NCBI GenBank assembly: GCA_017439675.1
Contig: JAFSIQ010000010.1
Location: 62,001-126,000, forward strand
DNA from: Lachnospiraceae bacterium
Lineage (GTDB): Bacteria; Bacillota; Clostridia; Lachnospirales; Lachnospiraceae
DNA length: 64,000 nt
Reading direction: 5' to 3'
Position numbers and translations under genes: made by a program. Of the stretch, positions 1 to 8,617 are shown piece by piece; position 1 is the first letter of the stretch; each line of letters begins with the position of its first letter. Under the pieces are notes generated by a model that was not told where the DNA came from, ran no database searches, and saw only the letters and a program-made list of their open reading frames with translations.

Positions 1-1071
1 GGTTCATCTGCTAATTTGAATGCGTTTATGGCGCTTACTTCTCCATTGTTAGGTGATAGACAAGTTAAACCAGGAGATGAGATGATTACTGTGGCCGCAG
101 GATTTCCTACAACTGTCACACCAGCTATTCAGTATGGTGTAGTTCCTGTTTTTATTGATGTGACGATTCCTCAGTATAACATGGATGTAACACAGTTAGA
201 GGCTGCATTGTCTCCAAAGACAAAGTTGGTTATGGCAGCCCATACATTAGGTAATCCATTTGATTTAAAGGTCGTTAAAGAATTTTGTGACAAGCACAAT
301 TTGTGGTTGATTGAGGATAACTGTGATGCGTTAGGTACAAAGTATACAATTGATGGAGAAGAGAAATTCACTGGAACAATTGGAGATATTGGAACTTCAT
401 CGTTCTATCCACCACATCATATGACTATGGGTGAAGGCGGTGCCGTATATACCAATAATCCATTGTTGAACAAGTGCATTCGTTCATTCCGTGACTGGGG
501 GCGCGATTGCGTGTGTGCTTCTGGTCAGGATAATCTGTGTGGTCATCGTTTCGATAAGCAATATGGAGAACTACCATTAGGATATGACCATAAGTATGTA
601 TATTCTCATTTTGGATATAACTTAAAAGCAACAGATATGCAGGCTGCAATTGGTTGTGCGCAGATTAAAAAGTTTCCGGGTTTTGTTGAAAAGAGAAGAT
701 TCAATTTTGACCGTTTGAAAGCAGCATTAGCAGGAACAGAGGATAAGTTAATTCTTCCGGAACCATGCGAAAATTCAAATCCAAGCTGGTTTGGATTCCT
801 CATTACTTGCAAGGAGGGGGTAGATCGTAATAAAGTGGTTCCTTATATTGAGAGTCATGGCGTACAGACGAGAATGCTATTTGCTGGTAATTTGACAAAG
901 CATCCTTGTTTTGATCAAATGCGCGCATCTGGCGAAGGTTATAGAGTGATTGGTGACTTGCACAATACCGATTATATTATGAATAATACATTTTGGGTAG
1001 GTGTATATCCAGGAATGACAGATGAGATGATTGATTATATGGCACAGGTGATTAAAGAAGCAATTAACTAA
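1..1071 (+). CDS. rfbH: CDP-4-keto-6-deoxy-D-glucose 3-dehydratase (E1, RfbH-like), 5' truncated
   Basis: The reading frame is open from base 1 (GSSANLNAFMALTSP), so the start lies before the window; about 356 residues are present of the usual 430-440. The protein belongs to the DegT/aspartate aminotransferase fold but has the marks of the PMP and [2Fe-2S] dehydratase E1. The Schiff-base lysine position is occupied by His in the segment SFYPPHHMTMGEGG. Four cysteines are placed as in the E1 cluster: one in EDNCDALG, then about 60 residues later C-x-C followed after seven residues by another C (DCVCASGQDNLC). The family removes the C3 hydroxyl of CDP-4-keto-6-deoxyglucose with a reductase partner (E3), making 3,6-dideoxyhexoses. 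CDP-glucose synthase, the 4,6-dehydratase and E3 are not in the window and are presumably upstream. Family assignment is confident; the final sugar is inferred. Confidence 0.9.
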   Translation, partial: GSSANLNAFMALTSPLLGDRQVKPGDEMITVAAGFPTTVTPAIQYGVVPVFIDVTIPQYNMDVTQLEAALSPKTKLVMAAHTLGNPFDLKVVKEFCDKHNLWLIEDNCDALGTKYTIDGEEKFTGTIGDIGTSSFYPPHHMTMGEGGAVYTNNPLLNKCIRSFRDWGRDCVCASGQDNLCGHRFDKQYGELPLGYDHKYVYSHFGYNLKATDMQAAIGCAQIKKFPGFVEKRRFNFDRLKAALAGTEDKLILPEPCENSNPSWFGFLITCKEGVDRNKVVPYIESHGVQTRMLFAGNLTKHPCFDQMRASGEGYRVIGDLHNTDYIMNNTFWVGVYPGMTDEMIDYMAQVIKEAIN

Positions 1072-1095
1072 TAACAAAAGCGAGGAAGTATATAA

Positions 1096-1995
1096 TTGAA
1101 AGTTGCAAGAAAAAAAATATTAATTACTGGTGGAAGTGGTTTTGTCGGTAGAAATCTGTATGAGCATCTATCAAAAAATGCAGATTATGAAGTATATGCT
1201 CCATCGAGCAAAGAGTTAAACTGCATAGATGAGATTGCAGTAAAACAGTGTTTACAAGATAACAATTATGATTTTGTCTTTAATTTAGCTGTTTATGGAG
1301 ATGGAATTGATAGAAGTAAGGATGGAACTAAGATTCTTCAATATAATTTACAAATGTTCCAAAATTTTGCAAAGTATAGTGATTTATACGGCAAGATGAT
1401 ATACGCTGGTTCAGGTGCAGAGTATGATAAACGCTTTCCAATTCAGAAGGTTAAGGAAGAAGATATAGGAAAGACCATTCCTGTTGATCAATACGGTTTA
1501 ATGAAATACACAGTGGGACAATTGATTGAGAATAGTAGCAATATATATAATTTCCGTTTGTTTGGTATATTTGGAAAGTATGAGTATTGGCCTATTAAAT
1601 TCATATCCAATATATGTTGTAAGGCCCTATTTGATTTGCCATTATCCGTCAGACAGAATGTTTATTTTGATTATTTGTGGATTGATGATTTCTTACGGAT
1701 AGTAGATAGATTTCTTATGTTGGATAAACCGCAATATCATACGTACAATATTGTCTCGGGTCAGGCAGTTGATTTGGTTTCTCTGTGTGAACAGGTTAAG
1801 GCTGTTGCTAAGAAGGATTTAGATATCATTGTGTGCAAGGAAGGATTAGCCAATGAATATTCTGCAAGTAATGATAGAATTAATTGTGAACTCGGAGGAA
1901 TCAATTATACTTCAATTGAGAATTCTGTGGAGCAATTATACAAATGGTATGCAGAGAGAAAAACTGAATTAGATATATATAATTTATTATATTAG
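1096..1995 (+). CDS. NAD-dependent epimerase/dehydratase family protein (extended SDR)
   Basis: This 299-residue protein opens with a Rossmann GGSGFVG glycine motif (TGGSGFVGRNL) and has a YxxxK pair (YGLMKY) in mid-protein, as in sugar-nucleotide SDR enzymes. The start is TTG with a GAGG site about ten bases upstream, 24 bases after the RfbH stop. Members beside RfbH usually reduce or epimerise C4 of CDP-3,6-dideoxy-4-hexuloses (abequose, paratose and tyvelose type) or reduce the two-carbon branch in yersiniose synthesis (YerF-type). The next gene, a thiamine-diphosphate enzyme, favours the latter by context only. The sequence does not settle the substrate. Confidence 0.75.
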   Translation: MKVARKKILITGGSGFVGRNLYEHLSKNADYEVYAPSSKELNCIDEIAVKQCLQDNNYDFVFNLAVYGDGIDRSKDGTKILQYNLQMFQNFAKYSDLYGKMIYAGSGAEYDKRFPIQKVKEEDIGKTIPVDQYGLMKYTVGQLIENSSNIYNFRLFGIFGKYEYWPIKFISNICCKALFDLPLSVRQNVYFDYLWIDDFLRIVDRFLMLDKPQYHTYNIVSGQAVDLVSLCEQVKAVAKKDLDIIVCKEGLANEYSASNDRINCELGGINYTSIENSVEQLYKWYAERKTELDIYNLLY

Positions 1996-2019
1996 TGTAG
2001 AAGTAGGAGATGAATCCAA

Positions 2020-3816
2020 ATGAAAAAGAGAGTAGCAGATATCTTGGTTGAAACCTTGGTTGAATTAGGGGTTGTGGATTGCTTTAGCGTAGTTGGCGGA
2101 GGTGCAATGCATCTTAATAATGCGTTTAGATTAAATGATAATATTAGCATATTGTATTGTCACCATGAACAGGCATGTGCATTCGCTGCGGAGGGTTATG
2201 CAAAGTACAATGGAAAGATGGCAGCAGTGTGTGTGACAAGCGGTCCAGGTGGAATGAATACACTGAATGGAGTGTATAGCGCATGGGTGGATAGTACACC
2301 AATGATTATAATTGCGGGACACCCAAGAAAGGACACTACTGTTCCGGCGTGTGGATTAGACATTCGTTGTCGTGGAGTGCAGGAGTTTGATATCGTTCCA
2401 GCTGTAAAGGGAATGACTAAATATGCTACTATGTTGCTTGAACCAAATGATGTTAAGTACGAAGTACAAAAAGCGGTCAACATTGCAATGAGTGGAAGGA
2501 GAGGACCGGTTTGGATAAGTGTTCCATTAGATGTTCAAGCTATACAAGTTGAAGAGGATGATTTGAGGAATTATATCCCAGAGCATTCATTGACCGTGTC
2601 TCGAGAAGTAATTCAAACAATAGTTGATAAACTTAATTCTGCAGAGCGACCATGTATTTTGACTGGTTCGGCAATCAGATTTACTGGTGCAACTGAACAG
2701 TTTTTACGTTTGTTAGAAAAGATAGATATTCCAGTTGTGGGTGGGGCATTGTTATCAGATACTTTGCCAGAAGGATATCAGAATTTTTATGGTTTGTCAG
2801 GAAGCATCGGGCCTCGTGCGGGCAATTATATTTTGCAAAATGCAGATTTGATTTTTGTATTAGGAAATAGTTTATCTACAAGGCAGACTGGATTTGCAGT
2901 AGAAAAATTTGCTCCGAATGCGTCATTCATTATGGTAGATGCAGAAAAAGATGAACCGTTTAAACCGGGATTACATGTTGACATGCCTATTCATGCTGAA
3001 ATTAATGATTTTCTCAGAGCATTTAATGACCATGTTTTTGATCCAATAAAGGCAAAAAGTGGTTGGAAATCTTATTGTGAAGAGGTATACTCAACCTTTA
3101 AAGATTATGATGATGTACCTTTTGAAGATGGGGAAAGAGTTCCGGCAAAATTGTTTTGGAAGAAGTTTCGTGAATCTATGCCAGATAACATTACGTTGGC
3201 ATTGGGAAATAGCAACGGCGTAATTGGAATTTATCAGTATGGCGTTAAAAAGATGAATCAGAGGGTTATAACGAATTATAATGCAGGATCTATGGGATAT
3301 GACCTTCCAGAAGCAGTAGGTATTGCAATTGCATCAAAGCAGGATGTGATTTGTGTCACTGGTGATGGTTCTGTAATGATGAATCTACAAGAACTACAGA
3401 CTATTAAATATAATAAGTTGCCAATTAAATTGATTGTCTTTTCAAACAAAGGATATGGGGCTATCAGACAAACGTGTAAAAACTTCTTTAATGGGGTGTT
3501 CGCAGGCTGTGGACCAGACAGTGGTGTCGATATACCTAGCTTTGAAAAGATTGCTGACACGTTTGATTTCAAATATTATCATTGCTCAACATGTGGAGAA
3601 TTAGATAATAGCATTCAGGAATTTGTCAATAGTACAGGAAATTGTATCTTAGAGTTGGAGCAAAAGATAGACGATCCAGTTACGCCAAAATTGATGTCGA
3701 AGTTGCGCGAAGATGGACAATTTGAAACACCATCACTTTTAGATATGTTTCCATGTGTTGATGAAGAGCAGGATGCAAAATTGAGAAAGTTTGAGGATTA
3801 TATTCGGAAGGAGTAA
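2020..3816 (+). CDS. Thiamine-diphosphate-dependent acetolactate-synthase-like enzyme (possible YerE-type sugar ligase)
   Basis: The 598-residue protein has the three-domain ThDP fold. The N-terminal half carries the activating glutamate (YCHHEQACAFAAEGYAK). The central domain resembles the nucleotide-binding domain of acetohydroxyacid synthases. The C-terminal half has the GDGS...N cofactor motif (TGDGSVMMNLQELQ, then NKGYGAIRQ). The stop overlaps the leader of the aminotransferase gene. It sits beside RfbH and an SDR enzyme rather than ilv genes, so branched-chain amino acid synthesis is unlikely. In yersiniose synthesis the related flavoenzyme YerE transfers a two-carbon unit from pyruvate to C4 of CDP-3,6-dideoxy-4-hexulose, and that role is proposed here. 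Another acyloin or decarboxylase reaction is possible. Confidence 0.8.
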   Translation: MKKRVADILVETLVELGVVDCFSVVGGGAMHLNNAFRLNDNISILYCHHEQACAFAAEGYAKYNGKMAAVCVTSGPGGMNTLNGVYSAWVDSTPMIIIAGHPRKDTTVPACGLDIRCRGVQEFDIVPAVKGMTKYATMLLEPNDVKYEVQKAVNIAMSGRRGPVWISVPLDVQAIQVEEDDLRNYIPEHSLTVSREVIQTIVDKLNSAERPCILTGSAIRFTGATEQFLRLLEKIDIPVVGGALLSDTLPEGYQNFYGLSGSIGPRAGNYILQNADLIFVLGNSLSTRQTGFAVEKFAPNASFIMVDAEKDEPFKPGLHVDMPIHAEINDFLRAFNDHVFDPIKAKSGWKSYCEEVYSTFKDYDDVPFEDGERVPAKLFWKKFRESMPDNITLALGNSNGVIGIYQYGVKKMNQRVITNYNAGSMGYDLPEAVGIAIASKQDVICVTGDGSVMMNLQELQTIKYNKLPIKLIVFSNKGYGAIRQTCKNFFNGVFAGCGPDSGVDIPSFEKIADTFDFKYYHCSTCGELDNSIQEFVNSTGNCILELEQKIDDPVTPKLMSKLREDGQFETPSLLDMFPCVDEEQDAKLRKFEDYIRKE

Positions 3817-3820
3817 AAAG

Positions 3821-4960
3821 ATGGCTTATAATATACCATTATTTAATTTAAATTTTGATGAGGCAGAAGAAAAAGCAGCATTAGACGTGATTCAATCAAA
3901 ATGGATTTCCAGTGGTCCGAAATGTATGGAATTAGAGAATGATTTTAGTACAATGTTAAATGCAAAGTATTCTCTAGCTGCGTCAAGTTGTACGGCAGCA
4001 TTACATTTGGCGATGCTTGGAGTAGGAATCCAACCAGGAGATGAGGTGATTGTACCATCGTTAACATTTGTTGCGACTGTTAATGCTGTACGTTATGCTG
4101 GTGCGATTCCTGTGTTCTGCGATATTTCAGGTTTAGATAATCCAACAATTGACGCAAGGCAAATTAAGAATTGTATTACAGATAAAACAAAAGCGATTGT
4201 AGTTATGCATTATGCAGGCTTTGCTTGTAATATGGATGATATTATGCAACTGGCAGAAGAATATAGATTGAAAGTAATTGAAGATGCCTGTCATGGTCCA
4301 ATGTCTGAGTATAAAGGGAGAAAACTCGGAACTATTGGTAATGTTGGGTGTTTTAGCTTTTTCTCAAATAAAAATATCTCAACTGGTGAAGGGGGTATTT
4401 TGGTTACGAATGATGAGAAGTTATATGAAAAGACAAAACTTCTACGTTCCCATGGAATGACTACAATGTCTTATGAAAGAGCGAAAGGTCATAGTACCAG
4501 TTATGATGTGGTGGATTTGGGATACAATTACCGTATGGATGATATCCATGCTGCAATTGGTATCGAACAGTTGAAGAAATTAGTGCCAGATATCGAAAGA
4601 AGAGCCGAAGTAAGGACTGAATATATCGAGCAGTTAAGATATGTGGAGGAATTGATTATTCCATTTAAGGATTATGATGAGGTTTCTTCTTCTTATATTT
4701 TCCCAGTGGTTTTAAAAGATGGTACTTCCGAAAAACGTGAGAAAATGAGAAATTATTTGAGTGAAAACGGAATTCAGACAAGTATGCATTATCCTCCAGC
4801 ACATCGATTTATGATATATAAGGATTTTGTTCGCAACGAATTACCCAAAACCGAAAGATTTGCAGATACAGAATTTACATTACCAATGTATGGTTCCTTG
4901 AAGAGGGATGACATTGCATATATTTGTGATACTATTAAGAAGGGTTTAAAAGAAATTTAA
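3821..4960 (+). CDS. DegT/DnrJ/EryC1/StrS family sugar aminotransferase (LegC/SpsC-like)
   Basis: The 379-residue PLP enzyme has EDACH near residue 155 (cofactor aspartate) and the Schiff-base lysine at about 184 in FSFFSNKNISTGEGG, so unlike RfbH it should be a true aminotransferase. The start is the ATG at 3821 with GGAAGGAG just upstream; an upstream in-frame start would overlap the previous gene. The C-terminal segment HYPPAHRF is typical of sugar aminotransferases working on 4-keto-6-deoxy sugars. With the PseG-like, NeuB-like, PtmE-like and LegB-like proteins of the same operon, it most likely makes a 4-amino-4,6-dideoxyhexose nucleotide for a nonulosonic acid. The exact substrate is not determinable. 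Confidence 0.88.
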   Translation: MAYNIPLFNLNFDEAEEKAALDVIQSKWISSGPKCMELENDFSTMLNAKYSLAASSCTAALHLAMLGVGIQPGDEVIVPSLTFVATVNAVRYAGAIPVFCDISGLDNPTIDARQIKNCITDKTKAIVVMHYAGFACNMDDIMQLAEEYRLKVIEDACHGPMSEYKGRKLGTIGNVGCFSFFSNKNISTGEGGILVTNDEKLYEKTKLLRSHGMTTMSYERAKGHSTSYDVVDLGYNYRMDDIHAAIGIEQLKKLVPDIERRAEVRTEYIEQLRYVEELIIPFKDYDEVSSSYIFPVVLKDGTSEKREKMRNYLSENGIQTSMHYPPAHRFMIYKDFVRNELPKTERFADTEFTLPMYGSLKRDDIAYICDTIKKGLKEI

Positions 4961-4975
4961 TGAGGTATAAGAAAT

Positions 4976-5950
4976 ATGCTTGTGTTGTGTATTGAAAGTT
5001 CCAATACAAGAGGGATGGGACATTTGTTTCGTGCCTTATTGTTTGTTGAATATTTTCGAGAAAACAAGATAGATTACAGATTATTAATCAATGATGATGA
5101 GAAATCATTGGCTGTTTTAAATGAGAGAGGAATAGATTACACGTTAGTAGATTTTTCGGATATTACGTCAAATTGGGAAAGTGATATCATTGAAAAATAT
5201 AATGTGAATGTATGGCTGAATGATAAATTTGAAACGGATTATAATATGGGAAAGCATATTTCGGAACATAAAAAGCGGGTTTTATTTTGCATGATTGATG
5301 ATGTAGGAGAAGCAGACCAATTTGCAGATATCATGTTTGCAGGAATGATATATCCAACAAAGAAAATATTTGCAAGTAAAAAGGTATACTCTGGAAGTGA
5401 TTATATTATCTTGAATCCTGAGATATCAAAATATAAAAGGGTGAGGAATGAACTTCGGAAAATCATAGTTTCCTTAGGTGGAAGTGATCCTCAGGGGGTT
5501 ACTTTAGCAGTGATAGAGGCATTGAGTAGTACTTTTTATGATGTCGATATTGTAATAGGTCCGAATTTTAAGTTTAGAGAAGAACTAGAGGAATTTAATG
5601 ATAATAAGTATAATGTGTATCAAAATGTTCCGTCTTTGATCGAATTGTTTTCAAAATATGATTTGGCAATTACGGGTGGTGGTGTGACTTGTTGTGAGGC
5701 GAATGCAGCAGGTTTGCCATGTATCATTATTGCAAATGCACCCCATGAAGTGTTGACAGGAAGGTTTATGCAGAAATTGGGCGGAAGCCTATATGCTGGT
5801 GATTATAAAGACTGGGATAGAGGAATAATAAGCAGAATAAAGCAATTTAATATTAACGAAATGAGTGAAAGTGGTATGAAAACATTTCGGTTAGATACCG
5901 TAGAAAGAATTATAAATATTATTGAACAAAACAAAAAAGAAGTGTACTAG
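4976..5950 (+). CDS. PseG/SpsG-like nucleotide-sugar hydrolase
   Basis: This 324-residue protein begins with the GMGHLFRA segment (the GxGHxxR motif of PseG, a GT-B-fold relative of MurG). A second-half segment GGGVTCCEANAAGLP resembles the nucleotide-binding region of GT28 proteins. PseG removes UDP from 2,4-diacetamido-2,4,6-trideoxy-L-altrose before NeuB-type condensation. Here it lies 12 bases before a NeuB homologue, matching that order of steps. The other pathway genes look legionaminic (GDP-linked), so the leaving nucleotide may be GDP. It could substitute for the missing hydrolysing epimerase LegG. Confidence 0.8.
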   Translation: MLVLCIESSNTRGMGHLFRALLFVEYFRENKIDYRLLINDDEKSLAVLNERGIDYTLVDFSDITSNWESDIIEKYNVNVWLNDKFETDYNMGKHISEHKKRVLFCMIDDVGEADQFADIMFAGMIYPTKKIFASKKVYSGSDYIILNPEISKYKRVRNELRKIIVSLGGSDPQGVTLAVIEALSSTFYDVDIVIGPNFKFREELEEFNDNKYNVYQNVPSLIELFSKYDLAITGGGVTCCEANAAGLPCIIIANAPHEVLTGRFMQKLGGSLYAGDYKDWDRGIISRIKQFNINEMSESGMKTFRLDTVERIINIIEQNKKEVY

Positions 5951-5962
5951 GGAGAGATCAAT

Positions 5963-7036
5963 ATGAGTCGAGATTACTATAAGACAGTTGAAGAACAAGG
6001 ATATTATATTATTGCAGAGATAGGTGTTAATTATTATGAAATCGCTGAAAAGTATAATTTGACCCCTTTAGAGGGTGCTAAATTGATGATGACACAAGCG
6101 AAGGAAGCAGGTGCGGATGCTGCTAAATTTCAGACTTATAAGGCTGGAAGTTTAGTAATGGTTGATTCTCCAGGAAGTTGGGATAGAAATGATATTTCTA
6201 TAGAAACGCAATATGAGTTGTTTCAACTATATGACAAATTCGGGGAAAAGGAATATGGTGAGTTGGCATTATATGCAGAAGAAATAGGAATTGAATTTAT
6301 GTCAACACCATTTGATATGGAATCTGCTGATTACTTAGATGCATATATGAATGTTTATAAGATATCATCATCGGATTTGACGAATGAACCATTAATGACT
6401 CGAATTGCAAAGAAAAATAAACCAATAATACTGTCAGTAGGAGCGTCCAACTTAGATGAGATAGAACGTGCAGTGGAATTGATACGAAAGCATAATTCTC
6501 AAAAGTTGACATTGTTGCATTGTGTATTAGAGTATCCGACACCATATGAGCATGCCAATCTAAGTAAAATTGTATCTTTGAAAGAGAAGTATCCGAATAT
6601 TATAATAGGATATTCGGATCATACAAAGCCGGATGAATGTATGGATGTAATTAAGGCGGCATATTTATTAGGTGCACAAGTGATTGAAAAGCATTTTACA
6701 CTAGATAAAACGATTAAGAAAAAGAATGATCATTTTCATTCCATGGATGTTAAGGATTTAAAGAAGATTAAAGATGGATTTGAGTTTATCAAAATTTTAA
6801 AAGGAAATGCAGAATTGAAGTGTTTGGATTCTGAGATAACCACAAGAAATAGTGTTAGAAGGTCTGCAGTTTCGAAATGTAAAATTGATAAAGGAATGAT
6901 TTTGACAGAAGATATGATAATTTTTAAGCGACCAGGAGATGGTATTTCCCCTCAGGAAATTAGTAATTATATTGGGAAAGCTGTCACATGTGATATTCCA
7001 GAAGATGTGAAATTTCTGAAAAATATGTTTGAATAA
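5963..7036 (+). CDS. NeuB-family nonulosonic acid synthase (LegI/PseI/SpsE-like)
   Basis: This 357-residue protein has the NeuB TIM barrel (IIAEIGVN, AKFQTYKAGSL, GYSDHT, EKHFTLDK) and a C-terminal SAF/antifreeze-like domain from about residue 290 (RRSAVSKCKIDKG). The family condenses phosphoenolpyruvate with a six-carbon sugar such as ManNAc or a diacetamido-trideoxyhexose to give a nine-carbon keto acid. The ribosome site GGGAGAG lies just before the ATG. The aminotransferase and PseG-like neighbours favour a di-amino, legionaminic- or pseudaminic-type product over sialic acid. No CMP-sugar synthetase follows in the window. Confidence 0.9.
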   Translation: MSRDYYKTVEEQGYYIIAEIGVNYYEIAEKYNLTPLEGAKLMMTQAKEAGADAAKFQTYKAGSLVMVDSPGSWDRNDISIETQYELFQLYDKFGEKEYGELALYAEEIGIEFMSTPFDMESADYLDAYMNVYKISSSDLTNEPLMTRIAKKNKPIILSVGASNLDEIERAVELIRKHNSQKLTLLHCVLEYPTPYEHANLSKIVSLKEKYPNIIIGYSDHTKPDECMDVIKAAYLLGAQVIEKHFTLDKTIKKKNDHFHSMDVKDLKKIKDGFEFIKILKGNAELKCLDSEITTRNSVRRSAVSKCKIDKGMILTEDMIIFKRPGDGISPQEISNYIGKAVTCDIPEDVKFLKNMFE

Positions 7037-7049
7037 AGAGGAATGTAAA

Positions 7050-8003
7050 ATGCCGAAGAGAATATGTGTGGGTCTACCATGTTATAATGAAAAAGAAAAT
7101 ATAGAACCATTATATGAAGAATTGAAAAAGGAATTCGAAACAAATTTGTCAGATTATGATTATGTTTTTCAATTTATTGATAATTGTTCAACAGATGGAA
7201 CAAGAGAAATTATAGAAGGGATATGTCAAAAAGATAAACATGTTCGTGCAATCTTTAACGCCAAAAATTTTGGACCAGATCGTTCAGCATCACATAATTT
7301 TTGTCAGATGGATGATTGTGATTGTGCAATCTTAATGAGCACTGATTTTCAAACACCAATTAGTTTAATCAAAGATTTTGTGAGTGAATGGGAACGGGGA
7401 GCCAAAATTGTTGCAGCAATAAAGAATTCATCTGATGAAAATAAATTAATGTATAAGATAAGAGGCTTATATTATAATTTGATACAAAAGTTTTCTAACA
7501 TTGAGCAAATTGAGCAGTTTACAGGTTTTGGATTATACGATCAGTCTTTTGTTTCCTTTTTCAAAGAATTTAAGGAACCAATCATTAATTTAAGAGGATT
7601 AGTTGCAGAGTATGGACATGATGTGAAATTTTTGTACTTTGATCAACCCAAACGGAAGCATGGTAAAAGTAAGAGCAATTTTTATTATTTGTTTGATTTG
7701 GCAATGTATAATTTTACATCCTATACAAAAATTGGATTGCGCTTAGCTACATTCAGTGGTTTGATTATTTCTGTATTGTCGCTAGCAATAGCATTTGTGT
7801 ATTTCATTCTGAAGTTGCTGAATTGGAATAGTTTTTCTTTCGGTGTTGTTCCTATCATATGTGGAGTGTTCTTTTTAGGAGCAATGCAGTTAATCTTTTT
7901 GGGATTATTGGGTGAGTATATTATGGCAATTAATGAAAAAATGATGTCAAGACCACGTGTAAAAGAAGAAAAGAGAATTAATTTTGAGTTGGAGGAAGAA
8001 TGA
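7050..8003 (+). CDS. GtrB/DPM1-like polyprenyl-phosphate glycosyltransferase (GT2)
   Basis: The 317-residue protein has a GT2 domain (VGLPCYNEKENIEPL near the N-terminus, STDFQTP as the likely metal-binding region) and two C-terminal membrane segments around residues 240-265 and 275-300. This layout is that of undecaprenyl-phosphate sugar transferases. The start is the ATG at 7050 behind AGAGGA; an in-frame TTG at 7029 overlaps the NeuB gene and lacks a site. Its stop overlaps the next gene by four bases (ATGA), indicating translational coupling. It may load one of the unusual sugars onto the lipid carrier. Confidence 0.85.
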   Translation: MPKRICVGLPCYNEKENIEPLYEELKKEFETNLSDYDYVFQFIDNCSTDGTREIIEGICQKDKHVRAIFNAKNFGPDRSASHNFCQMDDCDCAILMSTDFQTPISLIKDFVSEWERGAKIVAAIKNSSDENKLMYKIRGLYYNLIQKFSNIEQIEQFTGFGLYDQSFVSFFKEFKEPIINLRGLVAEYGHDVKFLYFDQPKRKHGKSKSNFYYLFDLAMYNFTSYTKIGLRLATFSGLIISVLSLAIAFVYFILKLLNWNSFSFGVVPIICGVFFLGAMQLIFLGLLGEYIMAINEKMMSRPRVKEEKRINFELEEE

Positions 8004-8617
8004 AATCAATTATATTGGTTGGAGCTTTTATTGAAGCTGTTGAGTTGTGTGAAAAATGCGGATACCATATTGTAGGCATTACAGACCCCTATTTGAAGGG
8101 GGATTTTATGAGTTATCCCATTATCGGAACAGACGACGAATTGATTCTAAAGAAAGAACAATATGGACAAAATTCATTAGTACTTGTTCCGGATTCTCCA
8201 GTGGTTAGAGAAAAATTGTTTTTCAAATATAAGGAAAGTGGTTTTAAGTTTGAAACTATAATTTCCCCATTAGCCAGCATATCCAAGAGTGCAACGATTG
8301 GTGAAGGTTGTGTAATTGCAGACCATTGTAATGTGTCATCCGCTGTTATATTAGGTCGTGGTGTTAGATTGAATGTATGTGCCAATATAATGCATGAGTG
8401 TGTTGTGGATGATTTTGTTACAATAGCGCCGAATGCGGTTGTACTTGGCAGGTGTAAGCTTGCTTCTAGATCATATATTGGTGCAAATGCTACGATTCTT
8501 CCAGAACACAGTGTAGGGGAGTTAGCTGTTGTTGGAGCTGCTTCAGTTGTAACAAAGGATGTAGCAACTGAAATGGTTGTAGCAGGAAACCCTGCGAGAG
8601 GTTTAGTCAATGAATAA
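8000..8617 (+). CDS. NeuD/PglD-like sugar O- or N-acetyltransferase
   Basis: The 205-residue protein has a small N-terminal Rossmann-like domain (SIILVGAFIEAVELCE) followed by hexapeptide repeats forming a left-handed beta helix (TIGEGCVIADHC through VVTKDVATEMVVAGNPARG), the layout of NeuD, PglD and VioB proteins. In a legionaminic-type pathway an acetyltransferase is needed after the aminotransferase step, and this is the only obvious soluble candidate here. It could instead O-acetylate the finished nonulosonate. It overlaps the genes on both sides by a few bases. Confidence 0.85.
   Translation: MKSIILVGAFIEAVELCEKCGYHIVGITDPYLKGDFMSYPIIGTDDELILKKEQYGQNSLVLVPDSPVVREKLFFKYKESGFKFETIISPLASISKSATIGEGCVIADHCNVSSAVILGRGVRLNVCANIMHECVVDDFVTIAPNAVVLGRCKLASRSYIGANATILPEHSVGELAVVGAASVVTKDVATEMVVAGNPARGLVNE

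Noticed and set aside
2020..3816. Housekeeping acetolactate synthase (ilvB)
   Set aside because: Neighbours are sugar-nucleotide genes and no ilvN or other ilv gene is near.
8113..8610. 165-codon open frame on the minus strand
   Set aside because: It lies entirely opposite the NeuD-like gene, whose hexapeptide repeats explain its length; no ribosome site or family similarity.
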